A stretch of 56,149 bases of DNA, taken from NCBI GenBank assembly GCA_938020445.1, contig CALIIC010000001.1:1-56149 (forward strand), in the 5' to 3' direction. The position numbers were made by a program, and so were the translations under genes. The notes below the pieces were generated by a model. The model did no database searches and was not told where the DNA came from. It was given only the letters and a program-made list of their open reading frames with translations. Shown piece after piece: positions 49,044-56,149 of this stretch. How positions within the stretch are numbered: the stretch's first letter is position 1; the number at the start of each line of letters is the position of its first letter. The stretch is from an uncultured Flavobacteriaceae bacterium (lineage in GTDB: Bacteria; Bacteroidota; Bacteroidia; Flavobacteriales; Flavobacteriaceae).

Positions 49044-50021
49044 TTGAAAGTTGTATCGCAGATAAAAGACCCTATACGCTCAGAAATGGAACTTTTTGAA
49101 ACAAAGTTCCGCGATTCAATGTCCTCAAAAGTGGCATTGTTCAACCGTATTACCCACTACATCGTAAACCGAAAAGGGAAGCAAATGCGGCCTATGTTCG
49201 TATTCTTGACGGCAAAATTGTTGAATGATGGGCAGGTGAACGAACGTACCTACCGCGGTGCTTCGGTCATCGAACTAATTCATACAGCGTCTTTGGTACA
49301 TGACGATGTGGTAGATGAAAGCTATAAAAGAAGAGGCTTCTTCTCTATCAACGCCCTTTGGAAAAATAAGATTGCCGTTTTGGTAGGTGATTTCTTTTTT
49401 TCAAAAGGCCTGTTGCTATGTATCGAACACGATGATATAGATCTCTTAAAAATTATTTCAGAAGCGGTACGCGAGATCAGTGAAGGCGAATTGCTTCAAA
49501 TTGAAAAAGCACGTAGACTCGATATCACCGAGGCGGTGTATTATGACATCATTCGGCAAAAAACAGCTACACTGATAGCCGCTTGCTGTGCGATGGGGGC
49601 ACAATCGGTAAAACCAGATTCGGAGGAAGTCGCAAGGTTTAAAAAATTCGGAGAACTCTGTGGGATGGCCTTTCAAATCAAAGATGATTTATTTGACTAC
49701 GGACAGGAACAAATAGGCAAACCTACTGGCATAGATATCAAGGAACAAAAAATGACCTTGCCATTGATTCATGTACTGAACAATTGTACGAAACAAGAAA
49801 AGAGCTGGTTGATCAATTCCATTAAAAACCATAACAAAGACAAAAAACGCGTGAATGAGGTGATTGCTTTTGTAAAAAAGAATGGAGGGCTCGAGTATGC
49901 GGTGCAAAAAATGATTTCCTATAAGACCGAAGCCCTTGAGCTATTGGCCAAATACCCCCAATCGGATTACAAAAGTGCATTGGAACTCATGGTGAACTAT
50001 GTAGTAGATAGAAAAAAATAA
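49044..50021 (+). CDS. Polyprenyl synthetase family protein
   Basis: 325 residues from a TTG start (MKVVSQIKDPIRSEMELF). The two Asp-rich motifs are HDDVVDES (about residue 88-95) and QIKDDLFDYG (about 212-221), plus KGKQMRPMFVFL for the pyrophosphate. It most likely makes the octaprenyl or similar side-chain diphosphate for menaquinone (IspB-like). Chain length cannot be read. Confidence 0.94.
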   Translation: MKVVSQIKDPIRSEMELFETKFRDSMSSKVALFNRITHYIVNRKGKQMRPMFVFLTAKLLNDGQVNERTYRGASVIELIHTASLVHDDVVDESYKRRGFFSINALWKNKIAVLVGDFFFSKGLLLCIEHDDIDLLKIISEAVREISEGELLQIEKARRLDITEAVYYDIIRQKTATLIAACCAMGAQSVKPDSEEVARFKKFGELCGMAFQIKDDLFDYGQEQIGKPTGIDIKEQKMTLPLIHVLNNCTKQEKSWLINSIKNHNKDKKRVNEVIAFVKKNGGLEYAVQKMISYKTEALELLAKYPQSDYKSALELMVNYVVDRKK

Positions 50022-50137
50022 CTATTTAAATAGCTGAAATTAAGCGTGTTGTGTATTTTTTTCATTTTTTATTTCCTATGGGGCAACCTTTGGTGTAGTT
50101 CATGCGTCTATCCAAATAGAAGACAACCAAAACCGTT

Positions 50138-50701
50138 TTGAAGATCATACCATTTTATACCAATGAAAAGCAGCTGATAAAAAAATCGGCTTCAGGCAAC
50201 CGGGAAGCGCAACAACGGTTGTATGATACCTATGCTCCAAAGATGTTGGGCGTTTGTAGGCGGTATGTCAAAGACCTTCAATTTGCGGAAGATGTGATGA
50301 TCAATGGTTTTGTAAAGGTTTTCAATAGCTTGGGTAGTTTTCGCTTCGAAGGTAGTTTTGAAGGTTGGATTCGAAGAATTATGGTACGTGAAAGTATTTC
50401 CCATCTTAGAAAACAACAGTTTGTTGTATACGATGGAGAACTTTATGAAGAAACTGCGAATAAAAAAGAACCATTGAATGTTGAATTAGACGCAGATCAC
50501 ATTCAATCATTGATCGATGCTTTGCCCGATGGATACCGTACCGTTTTTGTACTGTATGCCGTTGAAGGCTACAAGCATCAAGAAATTGCAAGTCTTTTGG
50601 ATGTAAGTGAGAGTACCTCGAAGTCACAGTTGTTCAAGGCTCGGAGGCTCTTACAAAAAGAACTAAGAAAACAAAATATTATTGGTTATGGAACCGAATA
50701 A
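50138..50701 (+). CDS. ECF sigma-70 family RNA polymerase sigma factor
   Basis: 187 residues from a TTG start (MKIIPFYTNEKQLIKKS). Sigma-2 region YAPKMLGVCRRYVKDLQFAEDVMINGF (about 30-55) and sigma-4 region ALPDGYRTVFVLYAVEGYKHQEIASLLDVSE (about 128-158). It overlaps the following gene by 14 bases, and that gene has one membrane segment, which fits a sigma/anti-sigma pair. Confidence 0.93.
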   Translation: MKIIPFYTNEKQLIKKSASGNREAQQRLYDTYAPKMLGVCRRYVKDLQFAEDVMINGFVKVFNSLGSFRFEGSFEGWIRRIMVRESISHLRKQQFVVYDGELYEETANKKEPLNVELDADHIQSLIDALPDGYRTVFVLYAVEGYKHQEIASLLDVSESTSKSQLFKARRLLQKELRKQNIIGYGTE

Positions 50702-51458
50702 ATTTGAAGATAACATTAAGAAGCAATTGCAGGAGCGTGAAATAAAGCCCTCTGCAAGTGCTTGGGAGAAAGTGAGCGCTCGTTTGGATACGGAAGAGGA
50801 AAATAAGCCGGGAAGCTATTTTTGGTTGGGAATTGCGGCGAGTATTATAGGACTCTTGATTTTTTCCCTTTGGTTGTGGAACGGATCTGATGTCGCACCA
50901 AACACTACCCCACAGATAGTGACGGTGCCCGAGCAAAAAAATGAAACACAAATAGAGAAGGCGACTAAAATAACAAATGAGAAGGTTGATGAAACGATGC
51001 AACTCCCTACAGAAAGTGATTTGGTCGAAAGAGAAAACATCCCTTCGGTGATACAAGAGAAAGCATCCGCAGTAACAAACAACAATACCGTTGCCGAAAT
51101 AATTTTAGAAGACAAGCTAACAAAAATTACGACCCCAATGCTCAATGATTCTGCCATTGCTTCCGATAGTCATGAAAAAATCATTGATGGTAAGATTGCA
51201 GAAGTATTGGCCAAAGTAACCAGTATGGAAGAAAATGCAAAAGCACTCTCCGATGCAGAAGTTGATTCTTTGCTCTTACGGGCGCAAAAAGAATTGTTGT
51301 CCGATGCTATTTTTAAGCAAGACAAGAAAGTAGATGCAATGGCCTTGCTTGCCAATGTTGAAGACGAACTTGACCAATCTTTCAGAGATCAAATTTTTGA
51401 CAAACTTAAAACGGGCTTCCTAAAAGTGCGCACTGCGGTGGCCCAGCGAAACGACTAA
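50688..51458 (+). CDS. Probable anti-sigma factor
   Basis: 256 residues from the ATG at 50688 (MEPNKFEDNIKKQLQERE; a TTG two codons upstream is less likely). An N-terminal cytoplasmic segment (about 1-45) with KPSASAWEKVSARLD is followed by one membrane segment (about 46-66, YFWLGIAASIIGLLIFSLWLW) and a long acidic/polar tail, presumably periplasmic. The order sigma factor, single-pass membrane protein is characteristic of anti-sigma genes. The zinc-type HxxxCxxC motif is absent. Confidence 0.7.
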   Translation: MEPNKFEDNIKKQLQEREIKPSASAWEKVSARLDTEEENKPGSYFWLGIAASIIGLLIFSLWLWNGSDVAPNTTPQIVTVPEQKNETQIEKATKITNEKVDETMQLPTESDLVERENIPSVIQEKASAVTNNNTVAEIILEDKLTKITTPMLNDSAIASDSHEKIIDGKIAEVLAKVTSMEENAKALSDAEVDSLLLRAQKELLSDAIFKQDKKVDAMALLANVEDELDQSFRDQIFDKLKTGFLKVRTAVAQRND

Positions 51459-51483
51459 TCTAATCTAAATAGAGTGCCTGGTA

Positions 51484-51504
51484 CTCCATTGTTTTACAAT
51501 GGAG
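51484..51504. repeat. Hairpin between anti-sigma and outer-membrane genes
   Basis: CTCCATTG-TTTTA-CAATGGAG, eight perfect base pairs. No U tract follows. It could be a weak terminator or processing site inside the operon. Confidence 0.4.
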
Positions 51505-51547
51505 CAGGGAGAAGTTTATTCATCAATCATTAATCGAGCCTTCTATT

Positions 51548-51565
51548 CCTCCCCGTAAGGGGAGG
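51548..51565. repeat. Short palindrome, REP-like
   Basis: CCTCCCC-GTAA-GGGGAGG, seven perfect base pairs with a 4-base loop, 27 bases before the gene at 51592. It has the form of a dispersed intergenic palindrome. Confidence 0.4.
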
Positions 51566-51591
51566 TACTAAAGGTAAAAAAACAAGTAGAA

Positions 51592-52668
51592 ATGAGAACA
51601 GTTACAATTTATATCATCGCATTATTGCTTACCGGTATGACGGCAAAATTGCAAGCACAAGAGGGTTATGAAAAAAAAATAGAGAGCCTTAAAGAATTGA
51701 AAAAAGAGATTACGGAACAGGAGAAGAAAGCACTAAAACAAGAAGTGGAAGATATCAATAAACGTCTTGAATCGAAGGTTATTACCTTGGAAGAAGCAAA
51801 GATTCTAAAAGAAAACGCCGCAAAAAAAAGAGCATTGAATATCGAAGACCGTCTGGCAATCATTGATAACAGGATTGCCCTGTTGGATCGTAACAAGGGG
51901 CAGGTCATGAATGTTGTAGAACCCGATTCTACTGATATTGGCGTACGCTTCGGAATCGATTTTTCTGGCAAGGATGGTTCCGAATTTATTTGGAACGAGA
52001 AACAGTTATGGCGTAGGGACGTAAAATACGATCGCCGTACATACTCTGATTTTGTGATTGCCTTTGGGTTGAACAATGCAATTATAGACGGCCAGTCTCT
52101 AGAAGATTCCCCGTATAAAATTGGCGGAAGTCGCTTTGTAGAACTTGGCTGGAACTGGCGGACCCGCGTGTTTAAAAATTCAAATTTTCTTCGCCTCAAT
52201 TACGGGTTTTCTTTTCAATTCAACGGCTTAAAACCAAAAGGGAACGAATACTTCGAATTTGCCGATGGGGAAACTACCTTACAAGAATTCGATTTTGACC
52301 TTAGCAAATCAAAATTCCGAATGGACAATCTAGTTTTTCCGGTGCATTTTGAGTTTGGTCCTTCAAGAGTGAAAGAAACAGAGGAGCGAATTCGTTATTA
52401 CCTTGGTCGTAAATTTAGAATTGGATTGGGAGGATATGGTGGATTTAATATTGGCACACGGCAAAAATTAAAGTACAGCCGTGACGGAGAAAATGTGAAG
52501 GACAAACTAAAAAGAGGGTATAACACAACCGATTTCGTCTATGGACTTAGCGGCTATATCGGTGTGGGCGGAATGCAATTGTATGCAAAATACGATTTGA
52601 GCCCTATTTTTCAAGATGCTACCATAGAACAACGCAATATTTCTTTGGGACTACGTTTTGACCTTTAG
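51592..52668 (+). CDS. Outer-membrane beta-barrel protein with N-terminal coiled coil, unknown family
   Basis: 358 residues. Signal peptide MRTVTIYIIALLLTGMTAKLQAQ, then a charged coiled-coil segment (about 25-95, KKIESLKELKKEITEQEKKA) and a barrel-like part with alternating hydrophobic strands, ending NISLGLRFDL with a terminal aromatic-hydrophobic strand. I know no family name. It is the third gene behind the sigma/anti-sigma pair and a possible target of the sigma factor. Confidence 0.65.
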   Translation: MRTVTIYIIALLLTGMTAKLQAQEGYEKKIESLKELKKEITEQEKKALKQEVEDINKRLESKVITLEEAKILKENAAKKRALNIEDRLAIIDNRIALLDRNKGQVMNVVEPDSTDIGVRFGIDFSGKDGSEFIWNEKQLWRRDVKYDRRTYSDFVIAFGLNNAIIDGQSLEDSPYKIGGSRFVELGWNWRTRVFKNSNFLRLNYGFSFQFNGLKPKGNEYFEFADGETTLQEFDFDLSKSKFRMDNLVFPVHFEFGPSRVKETEERIRYYLGRKFRIGLGGYGGFNIGTRQKLKYSRDGENVKDKLKRGYNTTDFVYGLSGYIGVGGMQLYAKYDLSPIFQDATIEQRNISLGLRFDL

Positions 52669-52754
52669 TTAAAAAGTATTCGACTTTAAAACCCTTCAAA
52701 TAGTTAGAATTAGCTTGGATACCAATTGCGGGAAGTTAGGGTGAAATCAATAGT

Positions 52755-53009
52755 TTAGGTGCTCGTTTTCGCCCTGCTTTCTTCTAACATCGCTTCGCTG
52801 AATTCATTTTCATTATATCCTCTTTTACAATGTGAACATTCGGCATGGGAATGTTTGGAGATTTGAAAAATCCGAATCCAGAAAAAATGAAACCAATTGC
52901 TGGTACGTATCAGTCTAAGGGTGTTTTTTTGCTCGCAATAGGGGCAAGGTATTTGTGGTAATAGCCGAGTTTCTGATTTACCAGGTCGAATGCCAAAGAA
53001 TAAGATCAT
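52755..53009 (-). CDS. Small zinc-ribbon protein
   Basis: 84 residues, with two cysteine pairs CPYC (about 22-25) and CSHC (about 58-61) spaced as in a zinc ribbon. The rest is basic/aromatic (WFHFFWIRIFQISKHSHAE). The function is unknown. No signal peptide or membrane segment. It is the last of the minus-strand genes in this part. Confidence 0.75.
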   Translation of the reverse strand: MILFFGIRPGKSETRLLPQIPCPYCEQKNTLRLIRTSNWFHFFWIRIFQISKHSHAECSHCKRGYNENEFSEAMLEESRAKTST

Positions 53010-53037
53010 ACGGTTTGAATTGGTATTTTAAAAGTAC

Positions 53038-53925
53038 TCAATCAGCGAAACGTTTCAAATCTGTTTTTTTAAAAACCCATTCGGGAGTCGTAAGGTTTCC
53101 CGCAAAAGCTGCCGAATACCACGGACTTTGATTAGAGGAGTTGGGGTTGGCGAGCAGTTGTAGTTCTTGTGCGGGCATATAACTTTGGGCAAGAAGAAAT
53201 AGGCTCTTTCCGGTCCGTATGTTAGTTGCCATATCAACAATGATGACAGCATGCCCCGGAAAACCACCTTGAATAAAAACATCCCCGATTTGCATTTCTG
53301 AGAGTGTTACCGGTTTTAATTCTTTTGATAATGAGGCGGTACCTGCATAACTAAAAACCATTTCAAGGTATTTCCAAAAATCGTCGGGTTGATCCGAAGC
53401 TGTTGTTCTTTGTTTCCAAAATACCCGATTGCCATCTACAACAATACGCTTTCCCGTACGCCATTTAGCGTAATCGGCTCTAAAACCATTGGTGAAGTTA
53501 AAATGAATACTGTCATACTTTTGCCTTCCGAACAAATACTCGGCCCGTAACCGCATTACCGCGTCGGCACATTGGTGTAAGTCCCTTTTGCCAATGGGAA
53601 GGTCAATAACCGCCTTATAGACGCCCCTATTTGATTTTGTGCTGCCATCATAGTAATGTACAAGGGCATTGTCGGGTTTTAAAGGAAGATTACGAAGGTA
53701 TTGGGCAAAGCTTGTACTGTCTTTTGCGATTCGTTCGTATCCGCTTGGTGGGTTGAATCTCCCGGAAATTGTATTTTCCGAAGCGTTCATTGTCACCGTC
53801 GTACCCTCGTCCAAAGTCGCCGGTTCGGGATCTTCTTTTTGATTTGTATTTTGTCCACAAGCCACACAAAACGGAATCAACAAATACCCCAGAACTACTT
53901 TTATTTTACTATGTTTTTCTGTCAT
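53038..53925 (-). CDS. DUF4846 lipoprotein
   Basis: 295 residues. Lipoprotein signal (KVVLGYLLIPFCVAC, lipobox near Cys22) and an acidic linker, then the DUF4846 pattern RFNPPSGYERIAKDSTSFAQYLRNLPL, HQCADAVMRLRAEYLFG, HFNFTNGFRADYAKWR and IGDVFIQGGFPGHAVIIVD. It ends with SPWYSAAFAG. Function unknown, envelope-located. A -7 box ends four bases upstream of its ATG, so it probably has a leaderless mRNA. Confidence 0.85.
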   Translation of the reverse strand: MTEKHSKIKVVLGYLLIPFCVACGQNTNQKEDPEPATLDEGTTVTMNASENTISGRFNPPSGYERIAKDSTSFAQYLRNLPLKPDNALVHYYDGSTKSNRGVYKAVIDLPIGKRDLHQCADAVMRLRAEYLFGRQKYDSIHFNFTNGFRADYAKWRTGKRIVVDGNRVFWKQRTTASDQPDDFWKYLEMVFSYAGTASLSKELKPVTLSEMQIGDVFIQGGFPGHAVIIVDMATNIRTGKSLFLLAQSYMPAQELQLLANPNSSNQSPWYSAAFAGNLTTPEWVFKKTDLKRFAD

Positions 53926-53929
53926 TTCT

Positions 53930-53937
53930 CAAAAGTA
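53930..53937 (-). promoter_or_regulatory. -7 promoter box of the DUF4846 gene
   Basis: On the minus strand TACTTTTG, an exact TAnnTTTG match, four bases before the ATG at 53925. Confidence 0.5.
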
Positions 53938-54016
53938 AAAAGAACCCGATTCAGCATTGAAAATTACTACTAATTTCCATAGCGAACAGGGTTCTAAAAC
54001 AACCAACTAAAAAATG

Positions 54017-54622
54017 TTATAAAAGTTCAAAGGAAACGGCGATATAGTAATCTTTTTCTTTAAAATTACTCCCGTAATAAAGCGATTCATTGATTTTATT
54101 GCTGTTTGAGTCATTGATACTAACGGCCTTTCCGATTTTTCTGCCAATCTTAGCCGCAATTCCTTCCGCCTTTCTTTTTGCTTGGTCATAGGCCTTTTTA
54201 GCGTACTCGGCCATTTCAGCCTCCGAAAGCTGCGCTTCCATAATAGCATCGGTCTTAGTGACTCCGATTGATTTTACCAGTAAGAACTTTTTCATCTCCT
54301 CGACCGATTCGGTACTGAATTCAACAATGGTACCTTCTTTGTCATAGCCCATCATTGCATAGTACAGGTCATCTTGCTTTAGACGATCACTACGAATACC
54401 TACCTTGGCAAGTTTGTCAAGATAACTAGACTTGATTTCTAATAAACTGGTAGTTTGCTGGTCATAGTAGACATTGGCCATACTTACCGTCATTTTGGCT
54501 TTGTATTTGGGTGTAATGGCATATTTATACGTGCCGTTTACGGCAATAAAATTCGGATTGGACTGTGCGATCATACTTAGGCCCATTAGCATGAAAACGA
54601 TACTTAGGACAAATTTTTTCAT
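54017..54622 (-). CDS. SIMPL domain protein (DUF541)
   Basis: 201 residues. Signal peptide MKKFVLSIVFMLMGLSMIAQ, then a SIMPL-like domain: repeated strand segments and the characteristic alanine-rich helix AEMAEYAKKAYDQAKRKAEGIAAKIGRKIGKAVSI. Ends with KDYYIAVSFELL. Likely periplasmic; family role unknown. It lies 29 bases after the membrane-protein gene upstream on the same strand. Confidence 0.8.
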   Translation of the reverse strand: MKKFVLSIVFMLMGLSMIAQSNPNFIAVNGTYKYAITPKYKAKMTVSMANVYYDQQTTSLLEIKSSYLDKLAKVGIRSDRLKQDDLYYAMMGYDKEGTIVEFSTESVEEMKKFLLVKSIGVTKTDAIMEAQLSEAEMAEYAKKAYDQAKRKAEGIAAKIGRKIGKAVSINDSNSNKINESLYYGSNFKEKDYYIAVSFELL

Positions 54623-54651
54623 GATTATTTGTTTTTAGTGGTTCATGCTTT

Positions 54652-55077
54652 TTAAGCGATGGTATATAAGAAAGACGCAACGATCATCCATGCACCGACC
54701 GCCAATCCTAGGATGCCAAGCTTGCCTTGTTTGGGAGCGATTTTTGAACGTAGTTCTTCGGCTTTTGCTTTTGCTGATTCGTTTTTAGAAAGAAATAATT
54801 TGTTTATCAAGCCAATACCTAGCATAAAACCTAGCAATGCCGACAGAATATTCCCTGCCAAATAAGTGGCCCATAAAATAGGTGCTACGCTCAACCATCC
54901 GATATTCAAAACGGCAGAAATAATGCCCCAAACACCCCAGAAACAAAACACGAGGCCGATCCAGCCCTGGTAGGGTTCAATTTTTTCCAATAGTTCTTTC
55001 GCATTTGGTTTTTTTGAAAGGAGTAGTGACGGTACTGCAATGATGCTCAATAGGATAAGTGAAATTCCCCAACTCAT
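54652..55077 (-). CDS. Membrane protein of unknown function
   Basis: 141 residues with about four hydrophobic segments (about 5-20, 38-56, 65-90 and 120-138) separated by two polar loops that look alike ([20 protein letters not shown] and [21 protein letters not shown]), which suggests an internal duplication of loop plus helix. I recognise no named family. It is followed at 29 bases by the SIMPL gene, so the two are probably co-transcribed. Confidence 0.7.
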   Translation of the reverse strand: MSWGISLILLSIIAVPSLLLSKKPNAKELLEKIEPYQGWIGLVFCFWGVWGIISAVLNIGWLSVAPILWATYLAGNILSALLGFMLGIGLINKLFLSKNESAKAKAEELRSKIAPKQGKLGILGLAVGAWMIVASFLYTIA

Positions 55078-55287
55078 AATTTTTGTTTTTAAGGTTATTA
55101 AAAAGGGTTAACTGAAATATTCAGTTGTTACATTTGTATGGTACAAAGTTGCGGTATAGCCCTGTTTGTATATACCCTTTGCCTAGCTAAAATGTACTCC
55201 CTGAAAACGGGGGTGGTATGCTTTCGGAAGCTCGGATTTTAACTTATATTTACCCACTGTCTTTCGAACTTTTTAAGGAACTCGTTT

Positions 55288-56149
55288 TTGATTTCAAAAT
55301 CTACCATAGACCAAGTATATGAGACCGCCCGACTAGAGGAGGTTATCGGCGATTTTGTACAACTCAAAAAGTCGGGCTCTAATTTTAAAGGGCTGAGTCC
55401 CTTCAGTGATGAACGTACACCAAGCTTCATGGTATCTCCGGTAAAGCAGATTTGGAAAGACTTTAGTAGCGGTAAAGGAGGTAATGTGGTAGCCTTTCTA
55501 ATGGAACACGAGCATTTTACCTATCCCGAGGCCATCAAGTACTTAGCAAAAAAGTACAATATCGAGGTCGAGGAAACCGAGCGTAGTGATGAACAAAAGG
55601 AGGCTGCGAATGAACGGGAAAGTATGTATCTCGTTTCTGAATTTGCCCAAAAACACTTCACTGAAATGTTGCTAGAAACCGAGTTGGGCAAAGCAATTGG
55701 TCTGAGCTATTTTAAGGAAAGGGGTTTTACCGATGAAACAATTGCTAAATTTAGTTTGGGGTATTGTTTGGATCAATGGGATGGCTTTACAAAAGCAGCA
55801 TTAGAAAAAGGATATCGAATGGAATATCTTGAAAAAACCGGACTTACGATTGTAAAGGAAGATGGCCAAGATGCCACCAAGAAGAAAACGTTTGATCGGT
55901 TTAAGGCAAGGGTGATGTTTCCCATCCACTCAATGAGTGGTAGGGTATTGGGTTTCGGGGGGCGTATTTTGACAAATGACAAACGGGCGGCCAAATACTT
56001 GAATTCCCCAGAAAGTGATATCTACCACAAAAGTAAAGTGCTGTATGGTATATACTATGCCAAGCAGGCAATTGCCAAAGAAGATAAGTGCTATCTCGTA
56101 GAGGGCTATACCGATGTGATTCAAGTTTATCAAAGAGGAATACACAACG
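55288..56149 (+). CDS. dnaG: DNA primase, N-terminal part (cut by window edge)
   Basis: 287 codons from a TTG at 55288 to the right edge. The zinc-binding-domain fold is recognisable (STIDQVYETARLEEVIGDFV, ERTPSFMVSPVKQIWKDFSSGKGGN, HFTYPEAIKYLAKKYNIEVEE), but ligand positions are Ser37, Ser40, Asp58 and Ser61 instead of Cys/His. The TOPRIM core follows (FDRFKARVMFPIHSMSGRVLGFGGR, YLVEGYTDVIQVYQRG). The loss of zinc ligands seems to be shared by flavobacterial primases as I recall. Upstream TATATTTA at 55245-55252 could be its -7 box; the other 200 bases up to the minus-strand gene hold nothing clear. Confidence 0.93.
   Translation, partial: MISKSTIDQVYETARLEEVIGDFVQLKKSGSNFKGLSPFSDERTPSFMVSPVKQIWKDFSSGKGGNVVAFLMEHEHFTYPEAIKYLAKKYNIEVEETERSDEQKEAANERESMYLVSEFAQKHFTEMLLETELGKAIGLSYFKERGFTDETIAKFSLGYCLDQWDGFTKAALEKGYRMEYLEKTGLTIVKEDGQDATKKKTFDRFKARVMFPIHSMSGRVLGFGGRILTNDKRAAKYLNSPESDIYHKSKVLYGIYYAKQAIAKEDKCYLVEGYTDVIQVYQRGIHN

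Noticed and set aside
51666..52199. 177-codon minus-strand open frame opposite the outer-membrane gene
   Set aside because: The sense frame has a signal peptide, a coiled coil and a barrel-like end; the antisense frame is Ser/Phe-rich low-complexity typical of a shadow.
1..56149. CRISPR array, tRNA/rRNA genes, insertion sequence or prophage
   Set aside because: I found no regularly spaced repeats, no tRNA-like cloverleaf with a T-arm, no transposase or phage genes, and no abrupt change in gene style along the window.

Overview
The window looks like the chromosome of a bacterium of the order Flavobacteriales (Bacteroidota), most likely a marine Flavobacteriaceae. Supporting signs are GLPGLI-family and TonB-receptor-like outer-membrane genes, the gliding-motility ATPase gldA, many promoters of the Bacteroidota type (TAnnTTTG at -7, TTG at -33), scarce Shine-Dalgarno sequences, frequent TTG starts and a DnaG without zinc ligands. 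I see no tRNA or rRNA, no insertion sequence, no prophage and no CRISPR array.

Layout. 1-4.2 kb: start of a sensor kinase on the minus strand (cut by the window edge), then a GLPGLI gene and its outer-membrane beta-barrel partner. 4.2-26.5 kb: a sulfur, methionine and SAM block. It holds metK behind a SAM-II-like leader, a SAM-I riboswitch before metY and a three-enzyme MetX/aspartokinase/homoserine dehydrogenase fusion, a second sulfhydrylase, an Rrf2 regulator, a sulfate-assimilation operon (DUF2061, cysH, cysD, cysN, sulfite reductase, cobA, ferredoxin reductase), a second SAM-I riboswitch before a split metH with a small ABM-fold gene between the halves, and metF. 26.5-33.8 kb: envelope and accessory genes (PagL-like deacylase, GIN-domain lipoprotein, beta-lactamase-fold hydrolase, membrane-bound LuxR-type regulator with a neighbouring outer-membrane barrel). 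33.8-34.7 kb: gldA on the minus strand. 34.9-39.2 kb: aromatic operon pheA, aminotransferase, tyrA, DAHP synthase-chorismate mutase, preceded by a Phe/Tyr-rich leader peptide and attenuator. 39.3-52.7 kb: rsgA, dtd, two DUF3857 genes, a MazG-like gene, aroA, queA, rlmN, a polyprenyl synthetase and a sigma/anti-sigma/outer-membrane trio. 52.7-55.1 kb: four minus-strand genes (zinc ribbon, DUF4846, SIMPL, small membrane protein). The window ends inside dnaG.

How it fits together. The sulfur block covers most of the route from sulfate to sulfide, homoserine to homocysteine, homocysteine to methionine and methionine to SAM. SAM level is apparently read by RNA (two SAM-I elements and one SAM-II-like element), while an Rrf2 protein probably reads sulfur or Fe-S status through a 17-bp palindrome that recurs three times. 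An APS kinase and a precorrin-2 dehydrogenase/ferrochelatase are not in the window and must be elsewhere or replaced. The most interesting signals are regulatory RNAs: a complete ribosome-stalling attenuator before pheA, and a shared, apparently unusual expression platform behind both SAM-I aptamers in which a downstream segment is complementary to the 5' strand of P1 and P2.
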